Source: JBKECF01 sp047974375 (lineage in GTDB: Bacteria > Bacillota > Clostridia > Lachnospirales > CAMZNU01). From it: a DNA stretch of 64,000 bases. The notes under the pieces were generated by a model. That model was given only the letters and a program-made list of their open reading frames with translations. It searched no databases and was not told the origin of the DNA. Below, in pieces: positions 17,314 through 26,036 of the stretch. The stretch is taken from the NCBI GenBank assembly GCA_047974375.1, contig JBKECF010000052.1, positions 119,359 through 183,358 on the forward strand. Direction: 5' to 3'. Both the position numbers and the translations under genes were made by a program. Within the stretch, counting starts at the first letter, position 1. Each line of letters opens with the position of its first letter.

Positions 17314-17799
17314 ATGAAAGTAAAGATTCGTTATGAACAAAAGTATGAAATATTGGAGGTTAGCAGTGAAGAGATGTGGGTCAGTTTGTCACTTGAAGGT
17401 GGCGAAGACCTAACGCAAGAAGAAAAGGAAACTCTTATACAAGATGCTTTTGAGGAGCAATTCAATAAGCCAGAATACAATAACTGGCACAAATTCGATC
17501 GTCATCGTGGAAATCTGAAAAAGCAGTTTAGAAAAGATGATCAAGATGCTGATGACAGTGATGGTATGGATACGGTAGCAGATAATTCGCAGGAAGAAAA
17601 ATTAAATCGCCAATATGAATATGAGGATTTGTGTCAAAAACTCCGTGATGTATTGAAACCAGAATTTGCTGAAGTCATCATTGCTGTTTGTTTAGAGGAC
17701 AAGACCCCAGAAGAATATGCAGCAGAAATAGGTGAAAAAAGAGATACGGTGTATAAGCGTTTGCAAAGAGCTAAGAAAAAATATAAAGAAATTTTGTAA
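17314..17799 (+). CDS. Sigma-70 region 4-like phage protein
   Basis: 161 residues. The acidic middle (KDDQDADDSDGMD) links a short N-terminal part to a C-terminal helix-turn-helix (residues about 105-160): FAEVIIAVCLEDKTPEEYA, then EKRDTVYKRLQRAKKKYKEIL, which resembles region 4 of sigma factors. Proteins of this type begin the early operon in many Firmicutes prophages, and I infer a transcriptional role. A hairpin covers its ribosome site, and the conserved AAGGCTACTA-loop hairpin follows its stop by a few bases. Confidence 0.75.
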   Translation: MKVKIRYEQKYEILEVSSEEMWVSLSLEGGEDLTQEEKETLIQDAFEEQFNKPEYNNWHKFDRHRGNLKKQFRKDDQDADDSDGMDTVADNSQEEKLNRQYEYEDLCQKLRDVLKPEFAEVIIAVCLEDKTPEEYAAEIGEKRDTVYKRLQRAKKKYKEIL

Positions 17800-17801
17800 A
17801 A

Positions 17802-17843
17802 ATGTCCAATTTGACCCTCCCTTAAGGCTACTAAGTGAGGGTC
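17802..17843 (+). repeat. Recurrent hairpin motif, copy a
   Basis: ATGTCCAAT followed by a stem GACCCTC (17813-17819) with GAGGGTC (17837-17843), the loop including AAGGCTACTAA. Related copies occur at 46198 and 50561. It lies between the sigma-like gene and the antirepressor. Confidence 0.7.
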
Positions 17844-17874
17844 GACCTCAATTAAATTTTAGGAGGTAATTCAT

Positions 17875-18672
17875 ATGAGCGAATTACAGATTTTTAATAA
17901 TGCGGAGTTTGGCTCTATCCGTACACTTGTTATTAATGATGAGCCGTATCTTGTAGGTAAAGATGTAGCACAAAGCCTTGGTTACAGTAATACAAAGGAT
18001 GCACTTGCCACTCATGTTGATGCCGAAGATAAGATGATAATCCAAAGGTCGGAAAATACGACCTTTGAAATTCCAAACCGAGGATTGACAGTTATCAACG
18101 AAAGTGGTCTTTACAGTCTTGTATTTTCAAGCAAGGTACAGAATGCCAAGAAATTCAAACGTTGGGTTACATCAGAGGTTCTTCCTACTATTAGAAAGCA
18201 TGGCGTTTACGCAGTAGATGAATTGCTTAATGACCCAGATATGTTGATTGCAGCACTTACAAAACTGAAAGCAGAGCGTGAAAAGACTAATGCACTTATG
18301 GCCACGGTGGCTGTTCAGAATCAGCAGATTGTGGAGATGAAACCAAAAGCCAGTTACTACGATGTAGTACTTAACTGCAAAGACCTTGTTGCTATTTCCG
18401 TGATTGCTAAGGACTACGGTTGGAGTGCCAACAGAATGAATCTGTATCTTCATGATAAGGGTATTCAGTACAAGCAGGGCAATAAAATATGGCTCTTGTA
18501 TCAGAAGTACGCAGAGATGGGTTACACAAGTACCAAAACCCACAGTTATCCCGGAAGTGACGGAACAATGCATACCAAGGTTCATACTTATTGGACTCAG
18601 GCAGGACGCTTGTTCATCTATGGACTTTTAAAGGCAGATGGTATTTTGCCTACGATGGAACAGGAGGATTAA
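17875..18672 (+). CDS. Phage antirepressor (BRO-N plus KilAC)
   Basis: 265 residues. The N-terminal BRO domain (about 5-110) includes DEPYLVGKDVAQSLGYSN and GLYSLVFSSK. The C-terminal KilAC/ANT domain (about 155-255) includes VISVIAKDYGWSANRMNLYL and TQAGRLFIYGLL. Proteins of this family counteract the phage repressor and promote lytic growth; the target here is not identified, as no obvious CI repressor gene adjoins. AGGAGG lies before the ATG. The next gene begins 4 nt after the stop. Confidence 0.88.
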   Translation: MSELQIFNNAEFGSIRTLVINDEPYLVGKDVAQSLGYSNTKDALATHVDAEDKMIIQRSENTTFEIPNRGLTVINESGLYSLVFSSKVQNAKKFKRWVTSEVLPTIRKHGVYAVDELLNDPDMLIAALTKLKAEREKTNALMATVAVQNQQIVEMKPKASYYDVVLNCKDLVAISVIAKDYGWSANRMNLYLHDKGIQYKQGNKIWLLYQKYAEMGYTSTKTHSYPGSDGTMHTKVHTYWTQAGRLFIYGLLKADGILPTMEQED

Positions 18673-18676
18673 ACTT

Positions 18677-19105
18677 ATGTCAATTGATAAATACAATGTA
18701 GAGGGTTATTATGACCCTGTTACTTATGAGGCATTAACGAAAATTGAAAAGGAAGAGCGAGCAGCACGAAAGGCTGCCGCTTTTCGCCCTATGATATATA
18801 TTTGCAGTCCTTATTCCGGGGATATCGAAAAAAATACAGCAAATGCAAGAATGTACTCAAGATTTGCTGTGGCAAAAAATACAATACCATTTGCACCACA
18901 TTTGCTGTTGCCACAGTACATTTCAGAGGAGCATGAACGTGGACTTGCTATGTTTATGAATAAGGTGTTTCTTGGTAAGTGCGATGAATTATGGGTGTTT
19001 GGAAGTGAAGTATCTGCAGGAATGTCTGAAGAAATAGAACAGGCAGGAAAAATGAGAAAGAAAATAAGATATTTCACGGAAGAACTACAGGAGGTGTCGC
19101 AATGA
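18677..19105 (+). CDS. DUF4406 protein (nucleoside 2-deoxyribosyltransferase-like)
   Basis: 142 residues with the start set at the ATG at 18677 after AGGAGG. It has the DUF4406 pattern: IYICSPYSGDIEKNTANARM at the nucleotide-binding N-terminus, PFAPHLLLPQYI, and CDELWVFGSEVSAGMSEEI near the C-terminus. The fold is that of nucleoside deoxyribosyltransferases, but the reaction in phages is unproven. The stop overlaps the primase start (ATGA), so the two are translationally coupled. Confidence 0.82.
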   Translation: MSIDKYNVEGYYDPVTYEALTKIEKEERAARKAAAFRPMIYICSPYSGDIEKNTANARMYSRFAVAKNTIPFAPHLLLPQYISEEHERGLAMFMNKVFLGKCDELWVFGSEVSAGMSEEIEQAGKMRKKIRYFTEELQEVSQ

Positions 19106-21351
19106 TAAGGTTAACGATTTATACGGCAGACTGCATTGGCAGTCTGTCTAACTGTGTTTATCCCAATAAAAATATTATTACGGATGAGCAGGCAATGAAA
19201 GTGGCTATGAAGCATGACCATGTGACAGCTGAGTATAAAGATAATTATCGTAGTAATTCCAACTTTATTAGTGCCGACAATGTTCCTCTCGACCTAGATA
19301 ATGAACATAGTGATAACTCAGATGAGTGGATTACTCCATTTGAAGTAGCAATGGCATTTCCAGATGTGTCCTTTGTTGCTGTATATAGCAGAAATCATAT
19401 GAAGATAAAAGATGGAAAGTCTGCTCGTCCAAGATTTCATGTGTATTTTATGATACCAACTGTTATAGATTCTAAGGAATATACAGCACTAAAAAAGAGA
19501 ATTACAGCTACTTTTCCCTACTTTGACAGTAATGCTATTGATAGTGCAAGGCTGCTTTTTGGTGTTACAAATCCAGAAGTGGAGTTTTATGAGGGCAGAA
19601 GAACTATAGTAGATTTTCTTGATGATCTAGATTTTGAAGAGTGGGATAACCAGCAAAGCCAAGTTCCACAGGGTAAGCGTAATAATACCATGTCTCACTA
19701 TGCAGGGAAAATCATCAAACGCTATGGGGATACCGAGGAGGCATATCAGTTATATTTGCAAAAAGCTGAAAAATGCAATCCTCCTCTTGAGGATGCTGAA
19801 TTAAAAACCATATGGAATAGTGCCTTAAAGTTTGGTGCAAAAGTTTCTACACAGGAAGGATATATTCCGCCAGAGCAGTATAATGCAGGTTTTGAGTTAA
19901 AACCAGAAGATTACTCAGATGTGGGGCAGGCAGTTGTTTTATCAAGGGAATATTATAGTCGTTTAAGATACTCTCCGTCTACAGGATACCTTGTATATAA
20001 CGGTAGTTTTTGGCAAGAATCAGATCCCTTGTCGCAGGAGGTGGCACAGGAGCTAACCACAAGACAGCTTGTTGAGGCGGAGGTTGAAATTAAAAAAAGA
20101 CTAAAGGAAATGGAGCAAAACGGTGCCTTTGAGATACTGGCACAGATGGGTGCAAAAAAAGCAGTGTCAGCATTTAATGAAGTTCAGGCACATTCCTTTG
20201 AACTGTATGAGGATGCCATCAATTATAAAAAATATGCCATCAAAAGACGTGATTCAAAATACATCTCATCGGCACTCAAGGAAGTAAGACCGATGGTAGG
20301 TATTACGCAGAACCTACTTGATGAAAATGAGTTTTTACTTAATGCTCCCAGTGGCACTTATGATCTTAGAAAAGGAATTGGTGAAGTTAGAAACCACGAG
20401 GCACTTGACTATATTACAAAGCAGACTGCAGTAGATGCAACTGATGTGGGTGAAAATTTGTGGGAGGATGCTCTTGATACATTTTTCTGTGGAGATAAGA
20501 ACCTTATTGATTATGTTCAGAAAATCGTGGGTTGGTCTGCTATTGGAAAGGTATATGTGGAGGCTCTTATTATTGCCTATGGTGAGGGCCGAAACGGAAA
20601 ATCTACTTTCTGGAATGTGGTATCCCGTGTGCTGGGTACTTATAGTGGTAATATTTCTGCTGATGTATTAACGGTAGGATGCAAAAGAAATGTTAAGCCG
20701 GAACTTGCGGAGGCGAAGGGTAAGAGACTTTTGATTGCAGCAGAACTGGAGGAAGGTATGCGACTTAATACCTCCAATGTAAAGCAGCTTTGTTCCACTG
20801 ATGAAATCTACGCAGAGAAAAAATATAAAGCACCTTTTTCCTATATTCCAAGCCATACGCTTGTGCTTTATACCAACCACCTGCCAAAGGTTGGTGCTAT
20901 CGATAAAGGTACATGGCGAAGGTTGATTGTTATCCCTTTTGAAGCAAAGATTGAAGGCAGTGCAGATGTAAAGAATTATGCAGATTACCTGTTTGAGAAT
21001 GCGGGTGGTGCTATTTTATCATGGGTAATCGAGGGTGCTAAAAAAGTAATTCAAGAAGACTTTCATATTGAACCTCCACAGAAGGTTAAGGATGCTATTC
21101 ATAAATATAAGGAAAACAATGACTGGATGTCCCACTTTTTAAATGAATGCTGTGAAGTTGATGAAGGATATACAGCAAAATCAGGAGAGGTTTATAACTC
21201 ATACCGTGCATATTGTACGCAGGTGGGTGACTTTATTCGCAGTACGGCTGATTTTTATACAGCCTTGGAAGGTAGCGGTTTCGACCGTAAAAAGACCCGA
21301 GATTGCAACCTTATCATTGGACTCCGATTAAAGTCGGATTTCTTGGAATAA
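19102..21351 (+). CDS. Phage primase-helicase (P4-type, D5/SF3 helicase)
   Basis: 749 residues. The N-terminal primase-polymerase-like part carries an acidic pair (PLDLDNEH near 60) and RFHVYF near 110. A PriCT-like helical segment lies around 190-250 (YAGKIIKRYGDTEEAY). The C-terminal SF3 helicase has Walker A GEGRNGKST near residue 495, a LLIAAELEEG Walker B-like strand and sensor segment LVLYTNHLPK. It would prime and unwind phage DNA at the origin. It overlaps the previous gene by 4 nt. The family A polymerase that should work with it lies 27 kb downstream (48555). Confidence 0.9.
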   Translation: MIRLTIYTADCIGSLSNCVYPNKNIITDEQAMKVAMKHDHVTAEYKDNYRSNSNFISADNVPLDLDNEHSDNSDEWITPFEVAMAFPDVSFVAVYSRNHMKIKDGKSARPRFHVYFMIPTVIDSKEYTALKKRITATFPYFDSNAIDSARLLFGVTNPEVEFYEGRRTIVDFLDDLDFEEWDNQQSQVPQGKRNNTMSHYAGKIIKRYGDTEEAYQLYLQKAEKCNPPLEDAELKTIWNSALKFGAKVSTQEGYIPPEQYNAGFELKPEDYSDVGQAVVLSREYYSRLRYSPSTGYLVYNGSFWQESDPLSQEVAQELTTRQLVEAEVEIKKRLKEMEQNGAFEILAQMGAKKAVSAFNEVQAHSFELYEDAINYKKYAIKRRDSKYISSALKEVRPMVGITQNLLDENEFLLNAPSGTYDLRKGIGEVRNHEALDYITKQTAVDATDVGENLWEDALDTFFCGDKNLIDYVQKIVGWSAIGKVYVEALIIAYGEGRNGKSTFWNVVSRVLGTYSGNISADVLTVGCKRNVKPELAEAKGKRLLIAAELEEGMRLNTSNVKQLCSTDEIYAEKKYKAPFSYIPSHTLVLYTNHLPKVGAIDKGTWRRLIVIPFEAKIEGSADVKNYADYLFENAGGAILSWVIEGAKKVIQEDFHIEPPQKVKDAIHKYKENNDWMSHFLNECCEVDEGYTAKSGEVYNSYRAYCTQVGDFIRSTADFYTALEGSGFDRKKTRDCNLIIGLRLKSDFLE

Positions 21352-21368
21352 AGCCATTTTCTTAAAGT

Positions 21369-21463
21369 GTGGAGGTCTATGGAGGTTTTTTATATAACTA
21401 TTCTTAGAAGTAAAAAATAATGATATATATAAAGTTATGGAAATACACTCCAATGACCTCCAC
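21369..21463 (+). repeat. Imperfect long inverted repeat between primase and nuclease genes
   Basis: GTGGAGGTC (21369-21377) and TGGAG (21380-21384) pair with CTCCA (21448-21452) and GACCTCCAC (21455-21463), a 14-bp stem with a 2x2 interior loop. The left arm resembles the ribosome site GGAGGT at 21480 of the next gene, so the CCTCC arm could mask it. It may alternatively be a replication-origin element. Confidence 0.6.
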
Positions 21464-21492
21464 CTAATATATATTTGATGGAGGTAGTGCAT

Positions 21493-21774
21493 TTGAGAGA
21501 AAAAGAAATAGAGAAGAAATTGGTATCAGCAGTAAAAATGATGGGTGGCATTTGTCCGAAGTTCACATCTCCAGGATTTGATGGTATGCCAGACCGATTG
21601 GTATTGTTGCCAAAAAGAAAATTTGGTTTTGTAGAAGTAAAGGCTCCTGGTGAAAAACCAAGGCCACTACAGATAGCAAGACATAAATTATTAATAAAAT
21701 TAGGTTTTAAGGTTTATGTGTTGGATGATATAGATCAGATTGGAGGAATTCTTGATGAGATACGAGCCACATAA
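21493..21774 (+). CDS. VRR-NUC domain nuclease
   Basis: 93 residues forming a minimal VRR-NUC (PD-(D/E)XK) domain: SPGFDGMPDRLVLLP supplies the Asp, followed by FGFVEVKAPGEKPRPLQ with the ExK pair, and QIARHKLLIKLGFKVYVLDD. Proteins of this family act on branched DNA and accompany SNF2-type helicases in phages. I chose the TTG at 21493, seven nt after GGAGGT; an upstream TTG/ATG pair lies before the ribosome site. It overlaps the helicase by 20 nt. Confidence 0.85.
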   Translation: MREKEIEKKLVSAVKMMGGICPKFTSPGFDGMPDRLVLLPKRKFGFVEVKAPGEKPRPLQIARHKLLIKLGFKVYVLDDIDQIGGILDEIRAT

Positions 21775-23119
21775 TTATCAGACCTATGCTACTGAATACA
21801 TTGAAAGCCATCCAATAGCAGCAGTGCTACTTGATATGGGTTTAGGAAAAACAAGTATCACCCTCTCAGCCATAAATAACCTATTATTTGACAGCTTTGA
21901 TGTGCATAAAGTTTTGGTTATTGCACCTTTAAGAGTAGCACGAAATACATGGAGTGCAGAAATAGAAAAATGGGAGCATTTATCTGACCTTATTTATGCC
22001 GTAGCAGTAGGTAGAGAAAAAGAGCGTATGTCAGCATTAACTTCAAAGGCAGATGTTTATATTATTAACCGTGAAAATGTGCAGTGGATGATTGAATCAA
22101 GTGGCCTCCCCTTTGATTACGATATGGTTATTGTGGATGAGTTATCTTCTTTCAAAAATCATCAGGCCAAAAGATTTAAGGCTTTGATGAAGGTAAGAGC
22201 AAAGGTACAAAGGATAGTCGGTCTTACAGGTACTCCAAGCAGTAATGGTTTGATGGATTTATTTGCAGAGTTTAAGCTTTTAGATATGGGAGAGCGTTTG
22301 GGAAGATTTATTGGTCAATACAGAACGGCATATTTTAAGGCAGACAAGATAAATGGTCCTATTGTTTATTCCTATAAACCCCTTCCCGGTGCGGAGGAAC
22401 AGATTTATAAAAAGATTTCAGATATTACCATTTCAATGAAAGCAACTGATCATCTGAATATGCCTGAACTTGTATCAACGGAATATATGGTGTATTTATC
22501 CGACAAGGAACAGGAGCGTTACGATGAATTAAAGAGAGATTTGGTTTTATCCATGCCAGATGGTGAGATTACAGCAGCAAACGCTACATCACTTTCTGGA
22601 AAATTAACACAGATGGCAAATGGTGCAGTTTATTCAGATGAAGAAGATACAGTTATCATTCATGAAAGAAAGCTAGATGCTCTTGAAGATATTATTGAGG
22701 CGGCAAACGGAAAGCCAATATTGGTGGCATATTGGTATAAGCATGATTTTGATAGAATTACAAAAAGGCTAACGAAAGTCGGTGTGGAATATCAGAAACT
22801 TGATAGTGATGCCAGTATTAAAAAATGGAATAACGGTGTATTGCCTGTAGCACTGATTCATCCTGCCTCTGCAGGTCACGGTCTTAATCTACAAAGCGGT
22901 GGGTCCACTCTAGTGTGGTTTGGACTGACATGGTCTTTGGAATTATATCAGCAGACAGTAGCAAGATTATGGAGGCAAGGACAGACCTCAAATACCGTTT
23001 CGGTACTTCACTTGACTGCCAAGGGTACCATTGATGAACGGATTATGAGGGCATTATCTTTAAAGGATAATACACAATCCGCATTAATTGATGCGGTAAA
23101 AGCAGATATGAAAATCTAA
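21755..23119 (+). CDS. SNF2-family DEAD/DEAH-box helicase
   Basis: 454 residues. Motif I DMGLGKTS, motif II VDELSSFK, motif III GLTGTPSSNG, and motifs V and VI GHGLNLQ and ARLWRQGQT define a compact SNF2 ATPase that translocates on double-stranded DNA. Start at the ATG at 21755 after GGAGGA. It is partnered with the VRR-NUC protein upstream, a common phage replication or recombination pair. Confidence 0.9.
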   Translation: MRYEPHNYQTYATEYIESHPIAAVLLDMGLGKTSITLSAINNLLFDSFDVHKVLVIAPLRVARNTWSAEIEKWEHLSDLIYAVAVGREKERMSALTSKADVYIINRENVQWMIESSGLPFDYDMVIVDELSSFKNHQAKRFKALMKVRAKVQRIVGLTGTPSSNGLMDLFAEFKLLDMGERLGRFIGQYRTAYFKADKINGPIVYSYKPLPGAEEQIYKKISDITISMKATDHLNMPELVSTEYMVYLSDKEQERYDELKRDLVLSMPDGEITAANATSLSGKLTQMANGAVYSDEEDTVIIHERKLDALEDIIEAANGKPILVAYWYKHDFDRITKRLTKVGVEYQKLDSDASIKKWNNGVLPVALIHPASAGHGLNLQSGGSTLVWFGLTWSLELYQQTVARLWRQGQTSNTVSVLHLTAKGTIDERIMRALSLKDNTQSALIDAVKADMKI

Positions 23120-23170
23120 GACAATCATAGTCAATCCGAGGGAAATTTTAAATTTTCGGAGGTGTCAGCT

Positions 23171-23590
23171 ATGACAGCAAAAGAATATTTAGGACAGGCT
23201 CGTTTTTTAGATATGCGAATCAATTCCAAGATTCAGCAGGTTGCATCCTTAAATGAACTGGCAACAATGTGTACAACCACATTATCAGATATGCCTAAAA
23301 ATCCCAACCGTGGTGATTCCCGCATGGCAGATTCAGTGATTAAGATTATTGATCTTCAAGATGAAATCAATAGTGATATCAACAAGCTAGTGGAACTAAA
23401 ACGTGAAATTATGGGAGTTATCAAAGCAGTTCCCAATATGGAATATCAAACCCTATTAGAAAAGCGGTATCTTTGCTTTATTACATGGGAGCAGATAGCA
23501 GTGGATATGAATTACAGTATGCAATACACCTTTCGCATTCATGAGAGAGCATTAAAAGAAATCGACCAGCTATTACAAAGTGGAGAGTAA
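23171..23590 (+). CDS. DUF1492/ArpU-like phage regulator
   Basis: 139 residues. A helical N-terminal part is followed by an HTH at about 105-135: YLCFITWEQIAVDMNYSMQY, then FRIHERALKEI, as in sigma-like ArpU/DUF1492 proteins. Members sit just before packaging genes and are thought to switch on late transcription. The ATG at 23171 follows GGAGG; a CCGA...TCGG hairpin with an AT-rich arm surrounds this site. Confidence 0.75.
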   Translation: MTAKEYLGQARFLDMRINSKIQQVASLNELATMCTTTLSDMPKNPNRGDSRMADSVIKIIDLQDEINSDINKLVELKREIMGVIKAVPNMEYQTLLEKRYLCFITWEQIAVDMNYSMQYTFRIHERALKEIDQLLQSGE

Positions 23591-23719
23591 AGTTGATAGA
23601 AAGAGAGTAGGCTCTTATGATATTGTTATAGTGCGAAAAGAATATAAAACGGGCAACCGTAACAAGCCTTTGTGGGAACTACCTGCAAGGGCTTTTCTTA
23701 TGCCCAAGGGGGTGAAATT

Positions 23720-24079
23720 TTGCCAAGAAAACCAAAGCGTCCATGCTCCTTCCCTAGCTGTCCCAACCTAACTGATGGGAGGTTTTGTAAGGAACATGAA
23801 AAGTTAGAAAACAAACGCTACGAGAAGTATGGTCGTGACCCAGCTATACGCCGCAGGTATGGAAGAGCATGGAAAAGAATCCGTGACAGTTATATCTCAC
23901 AGCATCCTTTGTGTGAGGAGTGTGAGAAAAAAGGAAAGCTTACAAAGGCAGAGGAGGTTCATCATATCCTTCCTTTATCCCGTGGCGGAACTCATGAGAG
24001 GACTAACCTAATGGCTTTATGCAAGTCTTGTCACTCTGCTATTACTGCAAAAGATGGGGACAGATGGAGTAGAAGTTGA
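23720..24079 (+). CDS. HNH endonuclease (packaging-associated)
   Basis: 119 residues from a TTG at 23720 with the ribosome site AAGGGGGTG. CSFPSC and CKEH form a zinc-binding start; the HNH core is CEECEKKGKLTKAEEVHHILP, then GGTHERTNLMALCKSCHS. It lies between the regulator and terminase with a probable cos region just downstream. HNH proteins placed this way (HK97 gp74 is the model) help terminase cut cos DNA. A short ORF upstream in another frame (from about 23580) has no support and is not called. Confidence 0.88.
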   Translation: MPRKPKRPCSFPSCPNLTDGRFCKEHEKLENKRYEKYGRDPAIRRRYGRAWKRIRDSYISQHPLCEECEKKGKLTKAEEVHHILPLSRGGTHERTNLMALCKSCHSAITAKDGDRWSRS

Positions 24080-24113
24080 TACGGTAGGGGTGGTCTTAAT
24101 CTCTACAACTAAC

Positions 24114-24154
24114 GCGCCGGGGAACGGGCAGGGGGTCACACGCACAAAAACCGA
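24114..24154 (+). other. Probable cos/packaging region
   Basis: A GC-rich stretch (GCGCCGGGGAACGGGCAGG at 24114, then GGGTCACACGCAC) unlike its surroundings, in the 124-nt gap between the HNH nuclease and the small terminase. This is where cos sites occur in HK97-like Firmicutes phages. The cleavage position is not determined. Confidence 0.55.
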
Positions 24155-24203
24155 AGTTCAAACAGGGTATTAAACCCATAGGCTAGGAAAGGGGTGAGAA
24201 ATC

Positions 24204-24782
24204 GTGGCCAAAGACGGAACAAATAGAGGTGGCAGACGAGTTCGTGCAGGTGATAAGCCAGTACCTCTTTCAGATAAAATCACAAAAGGCAAAGCAGCAA
24301 AAGTATTAGAAGTACCAAACCTAGAACCAGAAACAATTCTGGAAGCTAGTGATTTAGATGGTGCTGAAAATTTAGATGGTGAAGATATGCCAAATCCTAG
24401 TGACTACCTTAGTGCAAAGCAAAGGGATGGAAAGCCTCTAGGTGCAGACTTATTATTTACTGAAACTTGGAAGTGGCTGAAAGATAGAGGATGTGAGAAG
24501 TTTGTTAACCCGAGGCTTATCGAGTCTTATGCTCAAGCCTTTACAAGATATATCCAATGTGAGGAGGCTATTAGTACATATGGCCTTTTAGGAAAGCATC
24601 CTACAACAGGTGGTGCTATAGCAAGTCCGTTTGTACAGATGAGCCAATCGTTTTTAAAACAAGCCAATCTGCTGTGGTATGAGATTTTTGATATTGTTAA
24701 GCAAAATTGTACTACTGCATTTGTTGGGAATCCTCAAGATGATATTATGGAGGCTCTTTTATCAGGAAGGAAAGGAAGGTAA
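24204..24782 (+). CDS. terS: Terminase small subunit (P27 family)
   Basis: 192 residues, GTG start with AAGGGGTGA. The basic start (TNRGGRRVRAGDKPVP) is typical of P27-type small terminases. A helical core (ADLLFTETWKWLKDRG, LIESYAQAFTRYIQCEEAI) is followed by ASPFVQMSQSFLKQANLLWYEI. It recognises phage DNA and recruits the large subunit. The large subunit is not adjacent but lies 4.3 kb downstream, after two methyltransferases and two small genes. Confidence 0.85.
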   Translation: MAKDGTNRGGRRVRAGDKPVPLSDKITKGKAAKVLEVPNLEPETILEASDLDGAENLDGEDMPNPSDYLSAKQRDGKPLGADLLFTETWKWLKDRGCEKFVNPRLIESYAQAFTRYIQCEEAISTYGLLGKHPTTGGAIASPFVQMSQSFLKQANLLWYEIFDIVKQNCTTAFVGNPQDDIMEALLSGRKGR

Positions 24783-24788
24783 TTTAAG

Positions 24789-26036
24789 ATGAATAAGGAA
24801 AATAAATTTACTCAAGAAATGCAACAAGTAGAAATATCAAAGCTTGTGCCATATGCAAATAACTCAAGAACCCATAATGAAAAGCAAATAAAGAAATTAC
24901 AATCAAGTCTTAGAGAATTTGGTTTTGTAAATCCAATTTTAATTGATAGAGATTTTAATATTATAGCAGGGCATGGAAGGGTTTTAGCTGCAAAAGAAGA
25001 TGGAATGAAAACTGTACCTTGTGTATTTGTAGATCATTTAACTGAAGCTCAAAAGAAGGCATACATTATTGCAGATAACAGGCTTGCGGAAGATGCAGGA
25101 TGGGATAAGGATTTATTATCCGTTGAACTTGAAAGTTTAAAAGAACTTGATTTTGATATAGATCTTTTAGGATTTGATGCAGCTGAATTAAATACACTTT
25201 TAAACTCTGCTGATGATGTAAAGGAAGATGATTTTGATGTTGATGAAGAATTGAAAAAGCCTAACTTTACAAAGCAAGGTGATGTGTGGATATTGGGAAG
25301 GCATAGGCTTGTTTGTGGGGATAGTACAAAAGCTGAAACCTATGAAAAATTGATGGAGGGTAAAAAGGCAAATTTAATAGTTACCGATCCACCTTATAAT
25401 GTAAAATACGAAGGCACTGCAGGAAAGATACAAAACGATAATCTTTCAGCAGATGCTTTTTTTAATTTCCTTTTTGATTGCTTTACCAATATGGAAAAGG
25501 CATTAGCTAGTGATGGTTCCATTTATGTTTTCCATGCTGATACAGAAGGACTTAATTTTAGAAAAGCCTTTACAGATGCTGGATTTTATTTAAGTGGTAC
25601 TTGCATTTGGAAGAAGCAAAGTCTTGTATTAGGCAGAAGTCCATATCAATGGCAGCATGAGCCAGTTTTATTTGGATGGAAGAAATCGGGTAAACATCAA
25701 TGGTATTCGGATAGAAAACAAACTACTATATGGGAATTTGATAGACCAAGTAAAAATGCAGATCATCCAACGATGAAACCTGTGGCTCTTATTGCCTACC
25801 CAATTCAAAACTCAAGTTTAACAAACTCAGTAGTTCTTGACCCATTTGGTGGCAGTGGCTCAACTCTTATAGCTTGTGAGCAAACAGATAGAATTTGCTG
25901 TACTGTTGAACTTGATGAGAAGTTTTGTGATGTTATCGTAAAAAGATACATTGAACAGGTTTCAAGTGATGAAGGTGTGTTTTTAATAAGATATGGCAAA
26001 CAAGTGCCTTACAGCGAGGTGGTCAAAGATGAGTAA
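24789..26036 (+). CDS. ParB-like domain plus DNA N6-adenine/N4-cytosine methyltransferase
   Basis: 415 residues. Residues about 10-110 form a ParB/Srx-like domain (VPYANNSRTHNEKQIKKL, IIAGHGRVLAAKEDG). The methyltransferase has catalytic TDPPYNVKYEG near residue 200 and SAM-binding DPFGGSGSTLIACEQ near 355, a beta-class order. Such phage enzymes protect viral DNA from host restriction. It lies between the terminase genes and overlaps the following cytosine methyltransferase by 8 nt. Confidence 0.88.
   Translation: MNKENKFTQEMQQVEISKLVPYANNSRTHNEKQIKKLQSSLREFGFVNPILIDRDFNIIAGHGRVLAAKEDGMKTVPCVFVDHLTEAQKKAYIIADNRLAEDAGWDKDLLSVELESLKELDFDIDLLGFDAAELNTLLNSADDVKEDDFDVDEELKKPNFTKQGDVWILGRHRLVCGDSTKAETYEKLMEGKKANLIVTDPPYNVKYEGTAGKIQNDNLSADAFFNFLFDCFTNMEKALASDGSIYVFHADTEGLNFRKAFTDAGFYLSGTCIWKKQSLVLGRSPYQWQHEPVLFGWKKSGKHQWYSDRKQTTIWEFDRPSKNADHPTMKPVALIAYPIQNSSLTNSVVLDPFGGSGSTLIACEQTDRICCTVELDEKFCDVIVKRYIEQVSSDEGVFLIRYGKQVPYSEVVKDE

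Noticed and set aside
23580..23771. Possible small gene before the HNH nuclease
   Set aside because: It overlaps the real HNH start in another frame and has no ribosome site or family likeness.
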